From NCBI GenBank assembly GCA_963575745.1, contig CAUYUJ010017963.1, forward strand, positions 1 to 64,000: a DNA stretch of 64,000 nucleotides, given 5' to 3'. Under the pieces are notes generated by a model. It was not told the DNA's origin and ran no database searches. It saw only the letters and a program-made list of their open reading frames with translations. This stretch comes from Prorocentrum cordatum (Eukaryota; Sar; Dinophyceae; Prorocentrales; Prorocentraceae). This document shows, piece after piece, positions 43,401 through 51,315 of this stretch. The position numbers were made by a program, and so were the translations under genes. How positions within the stretch are numbered: position 1 is the stretch's first letter; every line of letters begins with the position of its first letter.

Positions 43401-45536
43401 GCAAGCTCCTGCAAGATTTGACCCAAACCCGGGTCAATGCGAAGGATCCTGCATGATCCTGCAGAATCCTGCACCCAAACCCGGGTCAATGCGACCCTGG
43501 CCCTGCAGGATCCTGCAAGATCAGGCGCTCTGGCTGACACCCGCTTGCATTGACCCCCGTCTCAAGGCTCCCGACCCCCCCCCTCTTCGCCCGGCCCGGG
43601 TCTCGCTGCAGCGGGCCGTCCGCCCGGCAGTACCCCACGAGCGGCTCGGCGCCAGCCAGGCACTGCAGCAGGGAGTTCACGCACAGAGGGACAGAAGACG
43701 GCAGGCCCTGGCGTGGAAGATGTTGTCGACTGCACGCAATGAGTGGCGCTGGGCAAGAGTGACCTTTGGTGCGCGTTTTCTTCGGGGCGGGAGGTAAAGG
43801 GCAGAAAATCCACCCCGATAATAACCACCTCGACACGCGAAGCCGTTTAGTAAACGCACCCAAAGAAGGAATCAAACAGGGCAGGGCTGTTTAGTAAACG
43901 CCCAGGGCCGTTCAATAAACGCCAATTGTCCGATCAGGGTGGTCTTTCCTCCCTTGAGGAGGGGGCCAAACCTGAGCGCGCAGGCCGCCGCCATCGCATC
44001 GCGCTCAGCGGTCGGGGGAATCCCAATGAGCCCGCACCAAAGGACCATCCGGCGAAAGGGCACTCGTAGCAGATTGTTCGCAGCGGGATAGGTCGGACCC
44101 CAGGACCATCACGGATCGAACTGGCTCGAAGCATGCCGCAGAAAGATGGGGGCCGGGGCTCCGGCCGAGTGTTTGTTCCGAAACTGCAACGTTGGATTCA
44201 AGGGTTAAAAACATAAGTTTTCGGAGGTCCGTGTGGACTTCTTGGGCTGGCGCTGGGCCCCTCCTCCCTGGCGGCAGGGGCGCGCCAGAGGCGGCGGCGG
44301 CGGAGGCGCCGCCAAGGGGCCAGCGCCGACACAAGAGATCCGCGCGGTCCTCTGAACGTTACGGTAGACAAAAATCACGACCGCAGCCCCTGGACCCCAT
44401 CTTGCCGCTCCACTTTCTCGAGCCGGACCGCGAGCTCTGTGAGGGTCCCGCGGCCCGAAGCGAGGCGACAATGTGTGAAACCAACTGCAACCGCAGGCTC
44501 TCTGGGCACGCCGTTCTCTGCCCCCTCGGCTGTAACAGGAGTTGCCCAGGTTCTGCAGGCCGACCAGGCCCCGGCCGGCCTCGGCGGGCGCCAACGCCCG
44601 AGTGGCCGCCGGCGGGGGCGCCCGCTGGCCGCTGTCGCGCGGGGCCTCGGGCGCCGCGGGCTGCGGCGCGCGGCCCACCTCGGCGCGCGGGCCCGGCGAG
44701 GCCGCGGGGGGGGCCGCGGAGGCCGCGGGCTGCAGCACCCGGTCCACCCAGGCGGCGGGGATCTGCTGCTTCACGCCGCTCCGGAACACGACGCTGATCA
44801 GGCCCCCGGGCAGCCTCTCCGCCACCCTCGCCTCCACCGGCTTCGTGCTCCAGCGCTCGGCGAGGCGGAAGTAGGTGGAGACCATGGCGCCCACGGGCGG
44901 CTCGCAAGGCGCCCGGCCGCGGGCAGCCTGGCCGAGGCCCACCAGCCGCTCGAACTCGGCCTCGCCGATCATGCCGCCCGTCGGGCGCGCGAGGGCCCAC
45001 GCCTTCGCACACGCCTCGTGGCGCGCGGCGGGCGCGTACGCCGGTTCGGGGAAGTAGAAGCCCATGATCCGCATGAAGTCCTCCCGGCCGATGCCTGGGC
45101 GCTGCCGCCCGAGGATCTGGAAGGCGCGGCGGGCCGAGAAGCCGTGGCGCTCGATGTCCTCCGCCAGCGGCACCAGCACGCCGTGGTCGGGCGCCGAGCC
45201 GCCCGCCGCGCCACGCACCGCGCCGAGGACCGGGGTGCGCAGGTCGGGCGCCGTGCTGGTTGGCGGGTGGCGCGCCGCGCCGGGGGCCGCGGGGCGCAGG
45301 TCGGGCGCAGTGTGGGTTGGCGGGCCGCGCATCGCGCCGGGGGCCGCGGGGCGCAGGTCGGGCGCCGTGTGGGTTGGCGGGACGCGCACCGCGCCGGGGG
45401 CCGCGGGGCGCAGGTCGGGCGCCGCGCAAGGGGCCGCGGGGCGCAGGTCGGCCGCCGTGTGGGTTGGCGGGCCGCGCACCGCGCCGGGGGCCGCGGGGCG
45501 CAGGTCGGGCGCCGTGTGGGTTGGCGGGCCGCGCAT
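37338..45536 (-). CDS. Ubiquitin-specific protease (USP family, 8 exons)
   Basis: USPs are cysteine proteases that remove ubiquitin from proteins. Model: exon 1 ~45536-44532; 2 43680-~43589; 3 ~40599-40508; 4 40174-40132; 5 39583-39386; 6 39162-38917; 7 38538-38266; 8 37460-37338 (stop). Landmarks in order: Cys box GLQNLGNSC, VNSLLQCLAG, FAAVIAAIW, FRDALAAKEEQFDGVDQQ then DAQEF, VFQGQLRSQIQC with paired CxxC fingers (CLRC, CPRC), MIVHLKRF, His box GFGHYTSA and RWHLFDDEEV with AYLLFFGRR. Exons 3-8 join in phase with exact codon counts (exons 5-8 give 66, 82, 91 and 40 residues). An N-terminal 19-residue repeat and an EF-hand-like region precede the protease. All catalytic residues are present. 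Uncertain: the start codon and the exon 1/2 and 2/3 junctions. Confidence 0.85.
37890..38036. mobile_element. TIR element family H (USP intron 7)
   Basis: GGGATGACGATTAGTAAAAA and TTTTTTCTAATCGTCATCCC are inverted ends. The AT-rich core has two ATAGTTTTC words. A third ATCGTCATCC lies at 38071. Confidence 0.8.
38266..38538 (-). CDS. USP exon 7: His box
   Basis: Ninety-one codons: LLLHAVLPPSMIVHLKRFRF to CGFGHYTSA, with the catalytic His. The insert between the LKRF and His boxes is short, so this is a compact catalytic core. GT donor. Confidence 0.85.
38541..38716. mobile_element. Hairpin element family E, copy 2 (USP intron 6)
   Basis: Matches 26370-26542 in AGGCCTTCCA, GAAACCCAAC, CACCCTGGAGGCAAGCAGGG and CTTCCACTGTA. 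It abuts USP exon 7 on one side and element A3 on the other. Confidence 0.75.
38716..38850. mobile_element. Family A introner-like element A3 (USP intron 6)
   Basis: TTCGGAGCTCCGCGCGGACT with TTCTTGGGATCGGCGCTGGG, inverted at GCGCCGATACGAGAAATCAG. With family E it makes up most of the 378-bp intron 38916-38539. Confidence 0.8.
38917..39162 (-). CDS. USP exon 6: zinc-ribbon subdomain
   Basis: Eighty-two codons: EASIVTDVFQGQLRSQIQC, CLRCGLVSRKFETFTCLSLP, then WNCPRCRDRVDAAK. The two CxxC pairs form the USP fingers subdomain. The GT donor follows AAG. Confidence 0.85.
39188..39275. mobile_element. Family A element A4, one arm (USP intron 5)
   Basis: AAGTTTTCGGAGGTCCGCGC, GGACTTCTCAAGATCAGCGC and the GGCGCAGGGGCGGCGC core. 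The far arm is missing. It lies in the 223-bp intron 39385-39163. Confidence 0.75.
39386..39583 (-). CDS. USP exon 5: QQDAQEF box
   Basis: Exactly 66 codons from EEQFDGVDQQDAQEFADYLL to EEQWAHSLQQ. Acceptor TCCTCTGAAG; the GA donor lies inside a CAGCAGGA direct repeat shared with the next acceptor. Confidence 0.85.
39608..39664. mobile_element. Family A element A5, one arm (USP intron 4)
   Basis: AACATAACTTTCGGAGGTCC and GATGTCTGGGATCGGCGCTG, beginning about 25 bp from USP exon 5. Read towards the exon, the acceptor side ends CTTGTTGTCCTCTGAAG. Confidence 0.75.
39690..39875 (-). pseudogene. Possible reverse-transcriptase fragment in USP intron 4
   Basis: The minus-strand frame reads LDMLIIYIHIPKPRHPEHFP then ASRPTGR, resembling the IPKP...RPI region of non-LTR reverse transcriptases. 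It is short and unsupported by other motifs. Confidence 0.3.
39892..40096. mobile_element. TIR element family C, copy 2 (USP intron 4)
   Basis: AGGCCTCCAGGATGGAGTCC and GGGGCCCCACCGGAGAGGCC ends with the GATGCGTCGG core; more diverged than copy 1. Confidence 0.75.
40132..40174 (-). CDS. USP exon 4 (43-nt micro-exon)
   Basis: One base plus 14 codons, RSPARRFRDALAAK, equivalent to the vSPxxFkxaL segment. Acceptor TTCTGTAG; GA donor (GCCAAG then GATCGG). Phases fit both neighbours. Confidence 0.65.
40297..40465. mobile_element. TIR element family G, copy 1 (USP intron 3)
   Basis: CCTGAGATCCGACGTTGCGA and GCAACGTCAGGATCTCAGG are inverted ends. It occupies half of the 333-bp intron 40507-40175. 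Confidence 0.85.
40508..40599 (-). CDS. USP exon 3
   Basis: RDLAIAGAAQGAVAREFAAV and IAAIWARGAG match the USP helix before the Trp. The GT donor (GGGGCA then GTCGGG) leaves two bases that exon 4 completes. Confidence 0.7.
40700..40918. mobile_element. TIR element family C, copy 3 (USP intron 2)
   Basis: AGCCTCCCAGATGGGGTAGG and CCCCATCTAGAAGGCCT ends, GATGCATCGGCGA core. Confidence 0.8.
41000..41172. mobile_element. TIR element family G, copy 2
   Basis: CCTGAGATCCTGGCGCTGCA and CGCAACGCCGGATCTCAAAG ends, with CCCTCACAGATCGATGCGGC inside. Opposite orientation to copy 1. Confidence 0.8.
41316..41487. mobile_element. TIR element family G, copy 3
   Basis: CCTGAGATCCGACGTTGCGA start and ACAACAGAATCTCAATG end; same orientation as copy 1. 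Confidence 0.8.
41648..41818. mobile_element. TIR element family G, copy 4
   Basis: CTTGAGATCCTGGCGTTGCA start and CAACGACTTCGGATCTCAG end; same orientation as copy 2. Confidence 0.8.
41834..41975. mobile_element. Family A introner-like element A6 (USP intron 2)
   Basis: GAGGTCCGCGCGGATTTCTT and AAGAAATCCGCGTGGAACTC inverted ends. On the gene strand the downstream side ends GCTCCTCCTCTGAG, like the acceptors next to A2 and A5, and it directly abuts family G copy 4. Confidence 0.85.
42090..42500. repeat. Tandem copies of the GACGTCGTGA...GGTCTGGACCCC family
   Basis: Cassettes near 42110-42320 and 42410-42500 (CCAGACGTCCGACGTCGTGA, GAGGTCTGGACCCCGTCCCC). Confidence 0.6.
42537..42662. mobile_element. 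TIR element family K, copy 1 (USP intron 2)
   Basis: GGCCATCGCTCGGACGTCCA and ACACGTCCGAGCGATGCC inverted ends. Nearly identical to 47099-47224. Confidence 0.85.
43100..43250. repeat. GTATACA-rich short inverted-repeat region
   Basis: TTATACACCG, GTGTATACGGGATCC, TTTATACATTC and AAGTATACACC words plus GTTTCCCCGGGAAAACCGGGAAAC form several small palindromes. No second copy seen. Confidence 0.45.
43345..43575. repeat. CCCGGGTCA / CTGCAGGATCCTGCA element, copy 2
   Basis: GACCCGGGTCA repeated four times with CTGCAGGATCCTGCAAG words and a CCCCCGTCTCAAGGCTCCC end shared with 24166-24560. Confidence 0.75.
43589..43680 (-). CDS. USP exon 2
   Basis: VNSLLQCLAGAEPLVGYCRA and DGPLQRDPGRA continue the Cys-box helix (canonical N-T-C-[YF]-x-N-S-x-L-Q-C-L). 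No AG sits exactly at the expected start, so the 5' junction is unresolved; a GC-GAAG donor would give phase 2 into exon 3. Confidence 0.65.
44090..44206. mobile_element. Partial family G element, copy 5 (USP intron 1)
   Basis: AACTGGCTCGAAGCATGCCG, GGGGCCGGGGCTCCGG and AACTGCAACGTTGGATTCA resemble family G ends and interior. Confidence 0.55.
44206..44355. mobile_element. Family A introner-like element A7 (USP intron 1)
   Basis: AACATAAGTTTTCGGAGGTC start, CGACACAAGAGATCCGCGCG inverted end and a GGCGGCGGCGG core. Confidence 0.8.
44357..44508. mobile_element. Diverged family G element, copy 6 (USP intron 1)
   Basis: ATCACGACCGCAGCCCCTGG, TCGAGCCGGACCGCGAGC and GTGAGGGTCCCGCGGCCC match the family G interior in order. 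Confidence 0.55.
44532..45536 (-). CDS. USP exon 1: N-terminal repeats, EF-hand-like region, Cys box
   Basis: The frame opens with repeats of RGPPTHTAPDLRPAAPGA, then a region with ARRAFQILGRQRPGIGREDF (loosely EF-hand-like) and VKQQIPAAWVDRVL, a Pro/Ala linker, and finally GLVGLQNLGNSCY with the catalytic Cys. The ATG at 45536 is in frame, but a TGA lies 15 codons upstream. The first ATG after the predicted trans-splice site (45613) is in another frame, so a small intron or an internal start is implied. Confidence 0.6.
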
Positions 45537-45555
45537 CGCGCCGGGGGCCAGGGCG
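45240..45555. repeat. 57-bp coding minisatellite in USP exon 1
   Basis: Five to six units of GGGGCCGCGGGGCGCAGGTC plus GGGCGCCGTGTGGGTTGGCG. The unit is 19 codons (RGPPTHTAPDLRPAAPGA type). One unit is shortened to 30 bp, keeping frame. Confidence 0.9.
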
Positions 45556-45699
45556 CGCCGCCCGCTCTGGCGGCGCCGTCAGGCGAGGCCCCGCGCGTCC
45601 GGGCGGGTGCCATCGCGGAGGCGCTCGGGTCCCGCGGGGGGCGCTGGCGGCTCGCCGCCGCCCTCCGCCAGCCGTGGGCGCGGGGCCCGGCTGCTCGAG

Positions 45700-45745
45700 C
45701 CAGGCTCGGCCTCGGGCCAAGCGCGGCCTGCGGACGAGGAGGGAC
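45700..45745 (-). promoter_or_regulatory. Predicted trans-splice acceptor of the USP gene
   Basis: On the minus strand a long (TCC)n tract is followed by TTGCCGTCTTCGTCCCTCCT and CGTCCGCAG, giving an acceptor at 45728. This resembles the DTWD1-like 5' end. Confidence 0.45.
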
Positions 45746-45764
45746 GAAGACGGCAACGAGCACC

Positions 45765-45875
45765 AAAAGGAGGAGGAGGAGGAGGAGGAGGAGGAGGAGG
45801 AGGAGGAAGAGGAGGAGGAGGAGGAGGAGGAGGAGGAGGAGGAGGAGGAGGAGGAGGGGGAGGAGGAGGAGGATA
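45765..45875. repeat. (GGA)n microsatellite
   Basis: GGA triplets; (TCC)n on the USP sense strand, directly upstream of the predicted acceptor. Confidence 0.95.
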
Positions 45876-46840
45876 ATTATATAAGAGCATCGTTGACGCC
45901 AAGTGTCTCTCTGTCTTCGCAGGTCCTGGCATCGGTGAGGCACGAACTCGTGCCAACGGAAGACGCCGACAGGCACCCTGCGCTGGGAATTCAGCGACTG
46001 GCCTGCGAACGCCACGGCTCATGGATGGCCCGCGCGTGGGCTCGATAGCATACGCCGCCAGCCTCAGTGCAATCCCCCCCCCCGCCCCCGCCCACTCCCA
46101 GCCGTGCCCCGCCCCCGTCCCATTCTTCTGCTGACGGCTTGCGACCTTAAAAGGGCCTTCTTCTATCTTTTCAAAAATGAAAACAGAACCAGGAGTGATA
46201 CTCCCGTTCAAAAACAAACCAACCAGTCTCACAGAAAGCGCATCGAGCCGAGCTGCAACTCTCATCACCTCGGTCTCAGTGCTGCCAAGCTCTCGTCTGT
46301 CTGGTCTCGCAATCTTGCGAGCTCTTCCCGCTCGAGAGACCCCCGCGGCGGGAGCCCCGCCTGCAGGATGCCCTGCTCCTTTTTCTCAAGGGCGTACAAC
46401 ACGCCCCTACCCTGGTTTACCAGGCGCTGTGCGCTGAATCTCCTGTGGGCTGACAGGGTAAACCCTGCGTGATGTGCGGCGTCCTGGCGGCTCTCTAGGC
46501 TGGGAAGGTTCCCAGGAGGTTTACAGACCCATTTATTTGTAACTCAGGGCAGGGTCGTTTTTTTCTCCTCCCTTGATTTTCAGCGCCTCCACTGCTGCCT
46601 CCTGCAACTCCGTCCACTGGGCACCGAAACAAATCGTGATGTGCGCCGCCTCTGTCTAGCTCTCCTTTTTTGCGGGTATCCTTGATGCGACAGTGACGAA
46701 TCTGCTCGGCCAGGTCCTAATGGTCCCTCTGGAGGACCTGCTCCGTCCAACAGTTCTCGGTGACTGTGCGGCTCCTCTCGGGCAGTCCCGCGCCGCCGTG
46801 CGCCGCCTTGATCGTGGCCTTGATGAAGAGGCCCTGGGAC
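45876..46840. other. Spacer upstream of USP gene, nothing recognised
   Basis: A CCCCCCCCCGCCCCCGCCC run at 46073-46091. No convincing gene or repeat otherwise. Confidence 0.5.
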
Positions 46841-46841
46841 A

Positions 46842-46985
46842 CACAAATGAATACACACAAATAAAACTATCCCCAATGTTTTCATATATTTTCTTGGTTT
46901 TTGTCTTCCCCCCCACTTCCCATATTTTCCCATATTCCCCTGGGAATCGACGATTAATTGTGTCTGTGTGTTTTTACCCTCCTGA
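46842..46985. repeat. AT-rich dispersed repeat, copy 2
   Basis: AATACACACAAATAAAA, CCCCCCCACTTCCCATATTT and TTAATTGTGTCTGTGT as in 22149-22305, same orientation. Confidence 0.8.
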
Positions 46986-47098
46986 CTTGAGCGCGTGTAA
47001 AAAAAGGTGGGCCCATCGTGTCGTAGCCTCCAGACCTGCTTCCGGCGCCCCCTTCCTCGCCGCGCTTGGCCCGCGCGCGGCGGTCGCGGCCCGCCTCC

Positions 47099-47224
47099 TG
47101 GCCATCGCTCGGACGTCCATTTCCTGTGTTTTTTTCCGTTTCGTGCGTAGTTTTTTCGGCAAATGATCAAGGATGCTCCTACATGGTCCTCGCCGAAGGA
47201 AAAATGCACACGTCCGAGCGATGC
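47099..47224. mobile_element. TIR element family K, copy 2
   Basis: GGCCATCGCTCGGACGTCCA and ACACGTCCGAGCGATGCC inverted ends; only about a dozen differences from copy 1 over 126 bp. Confidence 0.85.
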
Positions 47225-47648
47225 CAAGCCTCTTTCATCGCTTTCGCGATGGACGCGGCGGCGGGGATGGGGGAGGTGAGGTGCACGACCGCGATTGGAT
47301 CGCGAAGCTCCGCGGCCTGCGTCGGCGCCGAGGCCGCCGGCGCCTTGGTCGTGCTCTCGAGCAACTGTGCCTTGGGGCCTGCTCCGGCATTGGCGCCGAA
47401 GTCCGTCGGCAGCCTCTTGAGCCCTCCCTCCCGCTGGCCGTCCGCGCCTCGTTTGAATGCCCTCTTCGGCCCCTCGAGAGGCATGTGCGCGCAAAGGGGC
47501 GTGAGAAACAATATGGATATTAATGTCAAGTAAGTCTGGTGCCGAGTTCTCGCGCGACGGACAATCACGCGACGCAAGCTGCACAGCGTGACCATAATGC
47601 CGCGCTCTCGTAACTCTGTCAGGTCGAGCTCGCTTCGACACCGCATGG

Positions 47649-50600
47649 CTATAAGCAGCTTAGCCGCGCGAAACATATCACTGCAATGCGGACAATGGTT
47701 AGTCGGTTAGTCACCGCGATCGAAGCGTGCACATCCGTCATGCGATGTACACGTCGGATATGACTCGATAAGCCTCTACTCGAATCGAACGACGCAGAAC
47801 GGCTCTCTCCTGGAATATCCTCTGAATTGGAACTTCCAGAGACCATCCCCTCCCCCTCCTTTACCATGTCTTTTCTCATCCCTATCCACGGGCAACTTTT
47901 GAACATCTTGAGCCCTCAAAAGCCCCGCATCCACCTGGATGAAATCCTGTCTCGCCTCCGGCTCACATCGTAGATCACTGAGATAAGCGCGCGTATCATG
48001 CGCGGGATCTGTTTCAGCCGTACTCCGAAGCTCTGACAAAACCCTCCGAGCCCGCGGGTTCGCGTTCTCAATGAGCCTCCCTCCCTCCGTCATTGTCTCC
48101 CCCCCTTCCAGTTCGTGGCCCCGAAGTGTGACGCTATCCATTGTCTGTCTGTGCCTTTTCGGGTCGTTTCGCGAAGGCTTGCGATCTCCTCTGGCACCTA
48201 ATCCTCAGTTCAACCTCGAACGAGCAAAACGCCTGGTGATTTCTGACGCGCTCATTCGATAGCGACGAGTGAGTGCAATCGAGCTGGGTGCGCGCCAGTC
48301 TGCACAGAACCTTCCTCGCCAACGTATCTACAACATGCTGAAGCTCCGAAAGCCGCCGATCAGACGGTAGATGGGCCTCGAAATGCTGAGCAGGCGTGCC
48401 GACGAATAAAGACAAAGGCATGGGGCGTTTCAGCCGAATCGGGGCCCCTGTCAAATGCCGGAAGCTTCCCAGGGAATGGGGGGCCTTGAAAGCAGCCGCC
48501 TTGCGGGCCTGCAGCTCTGGAGGAAAAGGCTGGGCCGGCCTGGGCCCTGCCGCTAATTGGCCGCCGAGGTATCTAACCAGATGGCGCGCGTCTCCTGGGG
48601 CCCGCAGTCTACCGAGACGGATGTCGCGCAAATCAAGATCGGCGCCTGGGCCGAGCAGGCGCATCAAACTCATCTGCTTCTTGGTATTCTGAGCGCAGTT
48701 ATCCTCGGCCAGCGCCTCCGATGGGAGATCAGAAGCCCTTCGCGCTCTCGCCGCAAGAGAAGGAGCACGCTCGCTGGGCTTTCCCAGATGAGAAAACACA
48801 AGATCGTCAGCGCACAGGCACACCGCAAGATCGACCGGGGAGGGATCGCAGGGGCTCATCGTCACCGGCTGCCCCTCCGTCGCTCCCTCCGCGGCCATGG
48901 CACTACACTGCCGTGCTACGCTGGGCTGAGAGGCCCTCGCCCACGCCGCCGCCATGGAAGGGCCCCCCCATCGCCCCGCCGCGTGCAGGCCGCAAAAGCT
49001 TGGACCCGAATTCGCGCGGCACTGAGATGGTGGCTTGCTCCACCCTCTGGAATCCCATGGGAACATTGCCCCCGTTAAACGCTCTGCTGCTGCCAGGTCA
49101 AGCCTACTCTGCAACATTTTCCCGAACGCGCTAGTCGCATCGAAATATTGCCTACAAAAAAGAACACCCGCCCCGCTGGGCTCTCCAACGCCAAGACCGC
49201 AGCAACGGGCATGGGGGTCTCCTTGCTTCTACCAGGTTGGTAGCCGTGCACATCTGGAGCCATGATGGATCTGTTCATGATGGGCGAATGCCAGACCACG
49301 CCGAACGACGGCAACATATGCGCCCATCTCTTACCGGCAAGGCACTCCACTCCCGACTTCTTAAAACCACCCACCTGACTACAGCGCCCAACTCTCGGCG
49401 CGTGCAACGACGATCTGATTCTCCACGGTCATGGATGCATCTCGCGCGTGGAAAAAAGTGAGCCTCGCTGGGCTCGGGCCCCCCGCCCCTCCAACTTGCT
49501 TCTTCGCGGTGGTTCCCGGCCCGGGGCTCAAGGCCATGTCCCGCAGCTCGATGGGGGCAAACCGCTTAGGTGTGACTCTACGCTTGTTCGTCCTGCGCGA
49601 CTTCCTACAAGCACGCTTTAAATCCTCTTGTGCTTCCCCAGAATTGCGTCAGCAATGTGGCGTGTTATGGCCCTGCAACTCAGGCAAGCCCCCCCGCTCC
49701 TCCAGCTCAATCGCCCCCGTCTCACCCCGAGGCCCAGGCCCCGCCCAGAACGCCGCCTGCTCTTCTCTCGTTGGCTGGAGAGTGCGAACCTCCAGCAATG
49801 TCCTGTTCTTGGGGCCGATCCGCGCTCCCGCCGCCGTCCGAGCGCGCAGAGAGCGTTGCGGAGGTCTCTGGATCCCCAGGAATCTCTTAGACACCAAGGT
49901 GCTCCCCTCTGCGCTGCTCGAAGGCCTCCAGGGTCATGTTCCATAGAATTTTGGCGACAAGCACGGGAGCGCGCAAGGTCATGCAATGCCTGCTCAAGGA
50001 AACGAAACACGCGATCAAGGGAGTCTTGCGATGCCGAACGCATCCGCTCCTCCCGCTGCACCTCCATCTTCCCGTCCATCCCGTCCAAAAAGTCCCTCAA
50101 TCCCACCCGTCCCCTCAAAGCCGCCATCGTCGCATCGGGGTGCAATCTCTGATTGCCCAGATGCGGTGGCTGCTGGCTGGTCTGCTGCTCATGGCGTGCA
50201 AACGAAGGGCGGGTCACTTTTAAAAACAACAAGCACATGATCTCTAGTGCCTGCAACGCTGATGAGCTGGAGCCTGCGCCCCTTGCCCATGAGTGCGCCT
50301 GTCACTCGCATTGTCCACCCATAGACGGCAGCACGCACACATAATCCACAACATAATCCGGCGTATCACTGAAGTGGGGAGGTCACACATCGCAGACACC
50401 GCTGGCATGAAATGATTATGCAATACTTCTCGAAACGCAGCTCCGGCAAAATGCTCGCGACCAGTCCCAAGGAACAAGCAACACCCTCGTCCACAACCTT
50501 CGTATGGGCCCCCACACAGTTTCCTCCCGCCCCCTTTTGGCGGTGCTGTGCGCGCTGATTCTCCGTATCATCGTTGGGCTTCAAAGCGGGTCCATGATTC

Positions 50601-51177
50601 ACTTCGCACGTCGCAGCTGTGACAGACCTGGACGGGCAAACTGCAATCTCACGATATTGCCACTGCGTCATGGCCTGCGCCGTCCTCTGGTAGGCCACCT
50701 GCTTCTTCGATTCTGTCATCTTGGGCGGAAGACGATGTGCCAAGATCGCGAAATCCTCCGTCAACGTTCGTACGCGTACTACCATGCGCCGTCCAGCCAA
50801 GCCTTTTACACTCCGAGCCGCACGAACATGTTCATCTCGAAAACGTTGAACAGCACGGGCACCCCGAAAGCCTTATTGGAATTAGGCTCACGCGTCCACC
50901 CTGCTTCAATCAAAACACGGCCATGCACGCGTCGACGCTGAACGTCCGGCTCCTTGGCCTTCACATACATGGGTGCCCGTGGTCGCCACCACTTCCACAT
51001 CTGCGAAGGCATGCACATGTCATCGATACGATCTGCACGCGTACACGCCAAAGGATTGTACACAAGCTTCCATGAAAATCCAGCGGCACTCTGATGGGTA
51101 CGCCAGAGAGGCATCAGCGCAAGGAGGAAACAACAGAGGCGGCGGATCATGGTACCTGTCTTATCTCCCAGTGACAC
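47649..51177 (-). pseudogene. Decayed non-LTR retrotransposon (LINE) copy 3
   Basis: 50256-49618 has an ORF1-like charged helix (VQREERMRSASQDSLDRVFR). 49407-49075 has HGYQPGRSKETPMPVAAVLA, resembling the QxGFxxGRS region, but the following FFFVGNISMRLA lacks a convincing catalytic Asp box. 49117-48134 (327 codons) has LAVCLCADDLVFSH (motif C), RHLVRYLGGQL and a long C-terminal part ending near FAKRPEKAQTDNG. The C-A-D-D box is intact, but the frames shift around 49100 and upstream. Segments 51177-50366 are assigned by position only. Confidence 0.65.
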
Positions 51178-51270
51178 CCGATGGCCGACGGTTCGGTAAG
51201 GGGAACCTGGCGATCATGTGCTCAAAACCGCCCCGTTGCTGAAGCCAGGACGGCGGCTGGGAGGAGGGGG

Positions 51271-51315
<45 letters not shown>

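Noticed and set aside
43585-43710. Reading USP exon 2 from the AG at 43709 (GLPSSVPLCVNSLLQC)
   Set aside because: It would duplicate the Cys-box region and separate GLQNLGNSC from NSLLQC. The exact junction remains open, but this start gives a worse family match.
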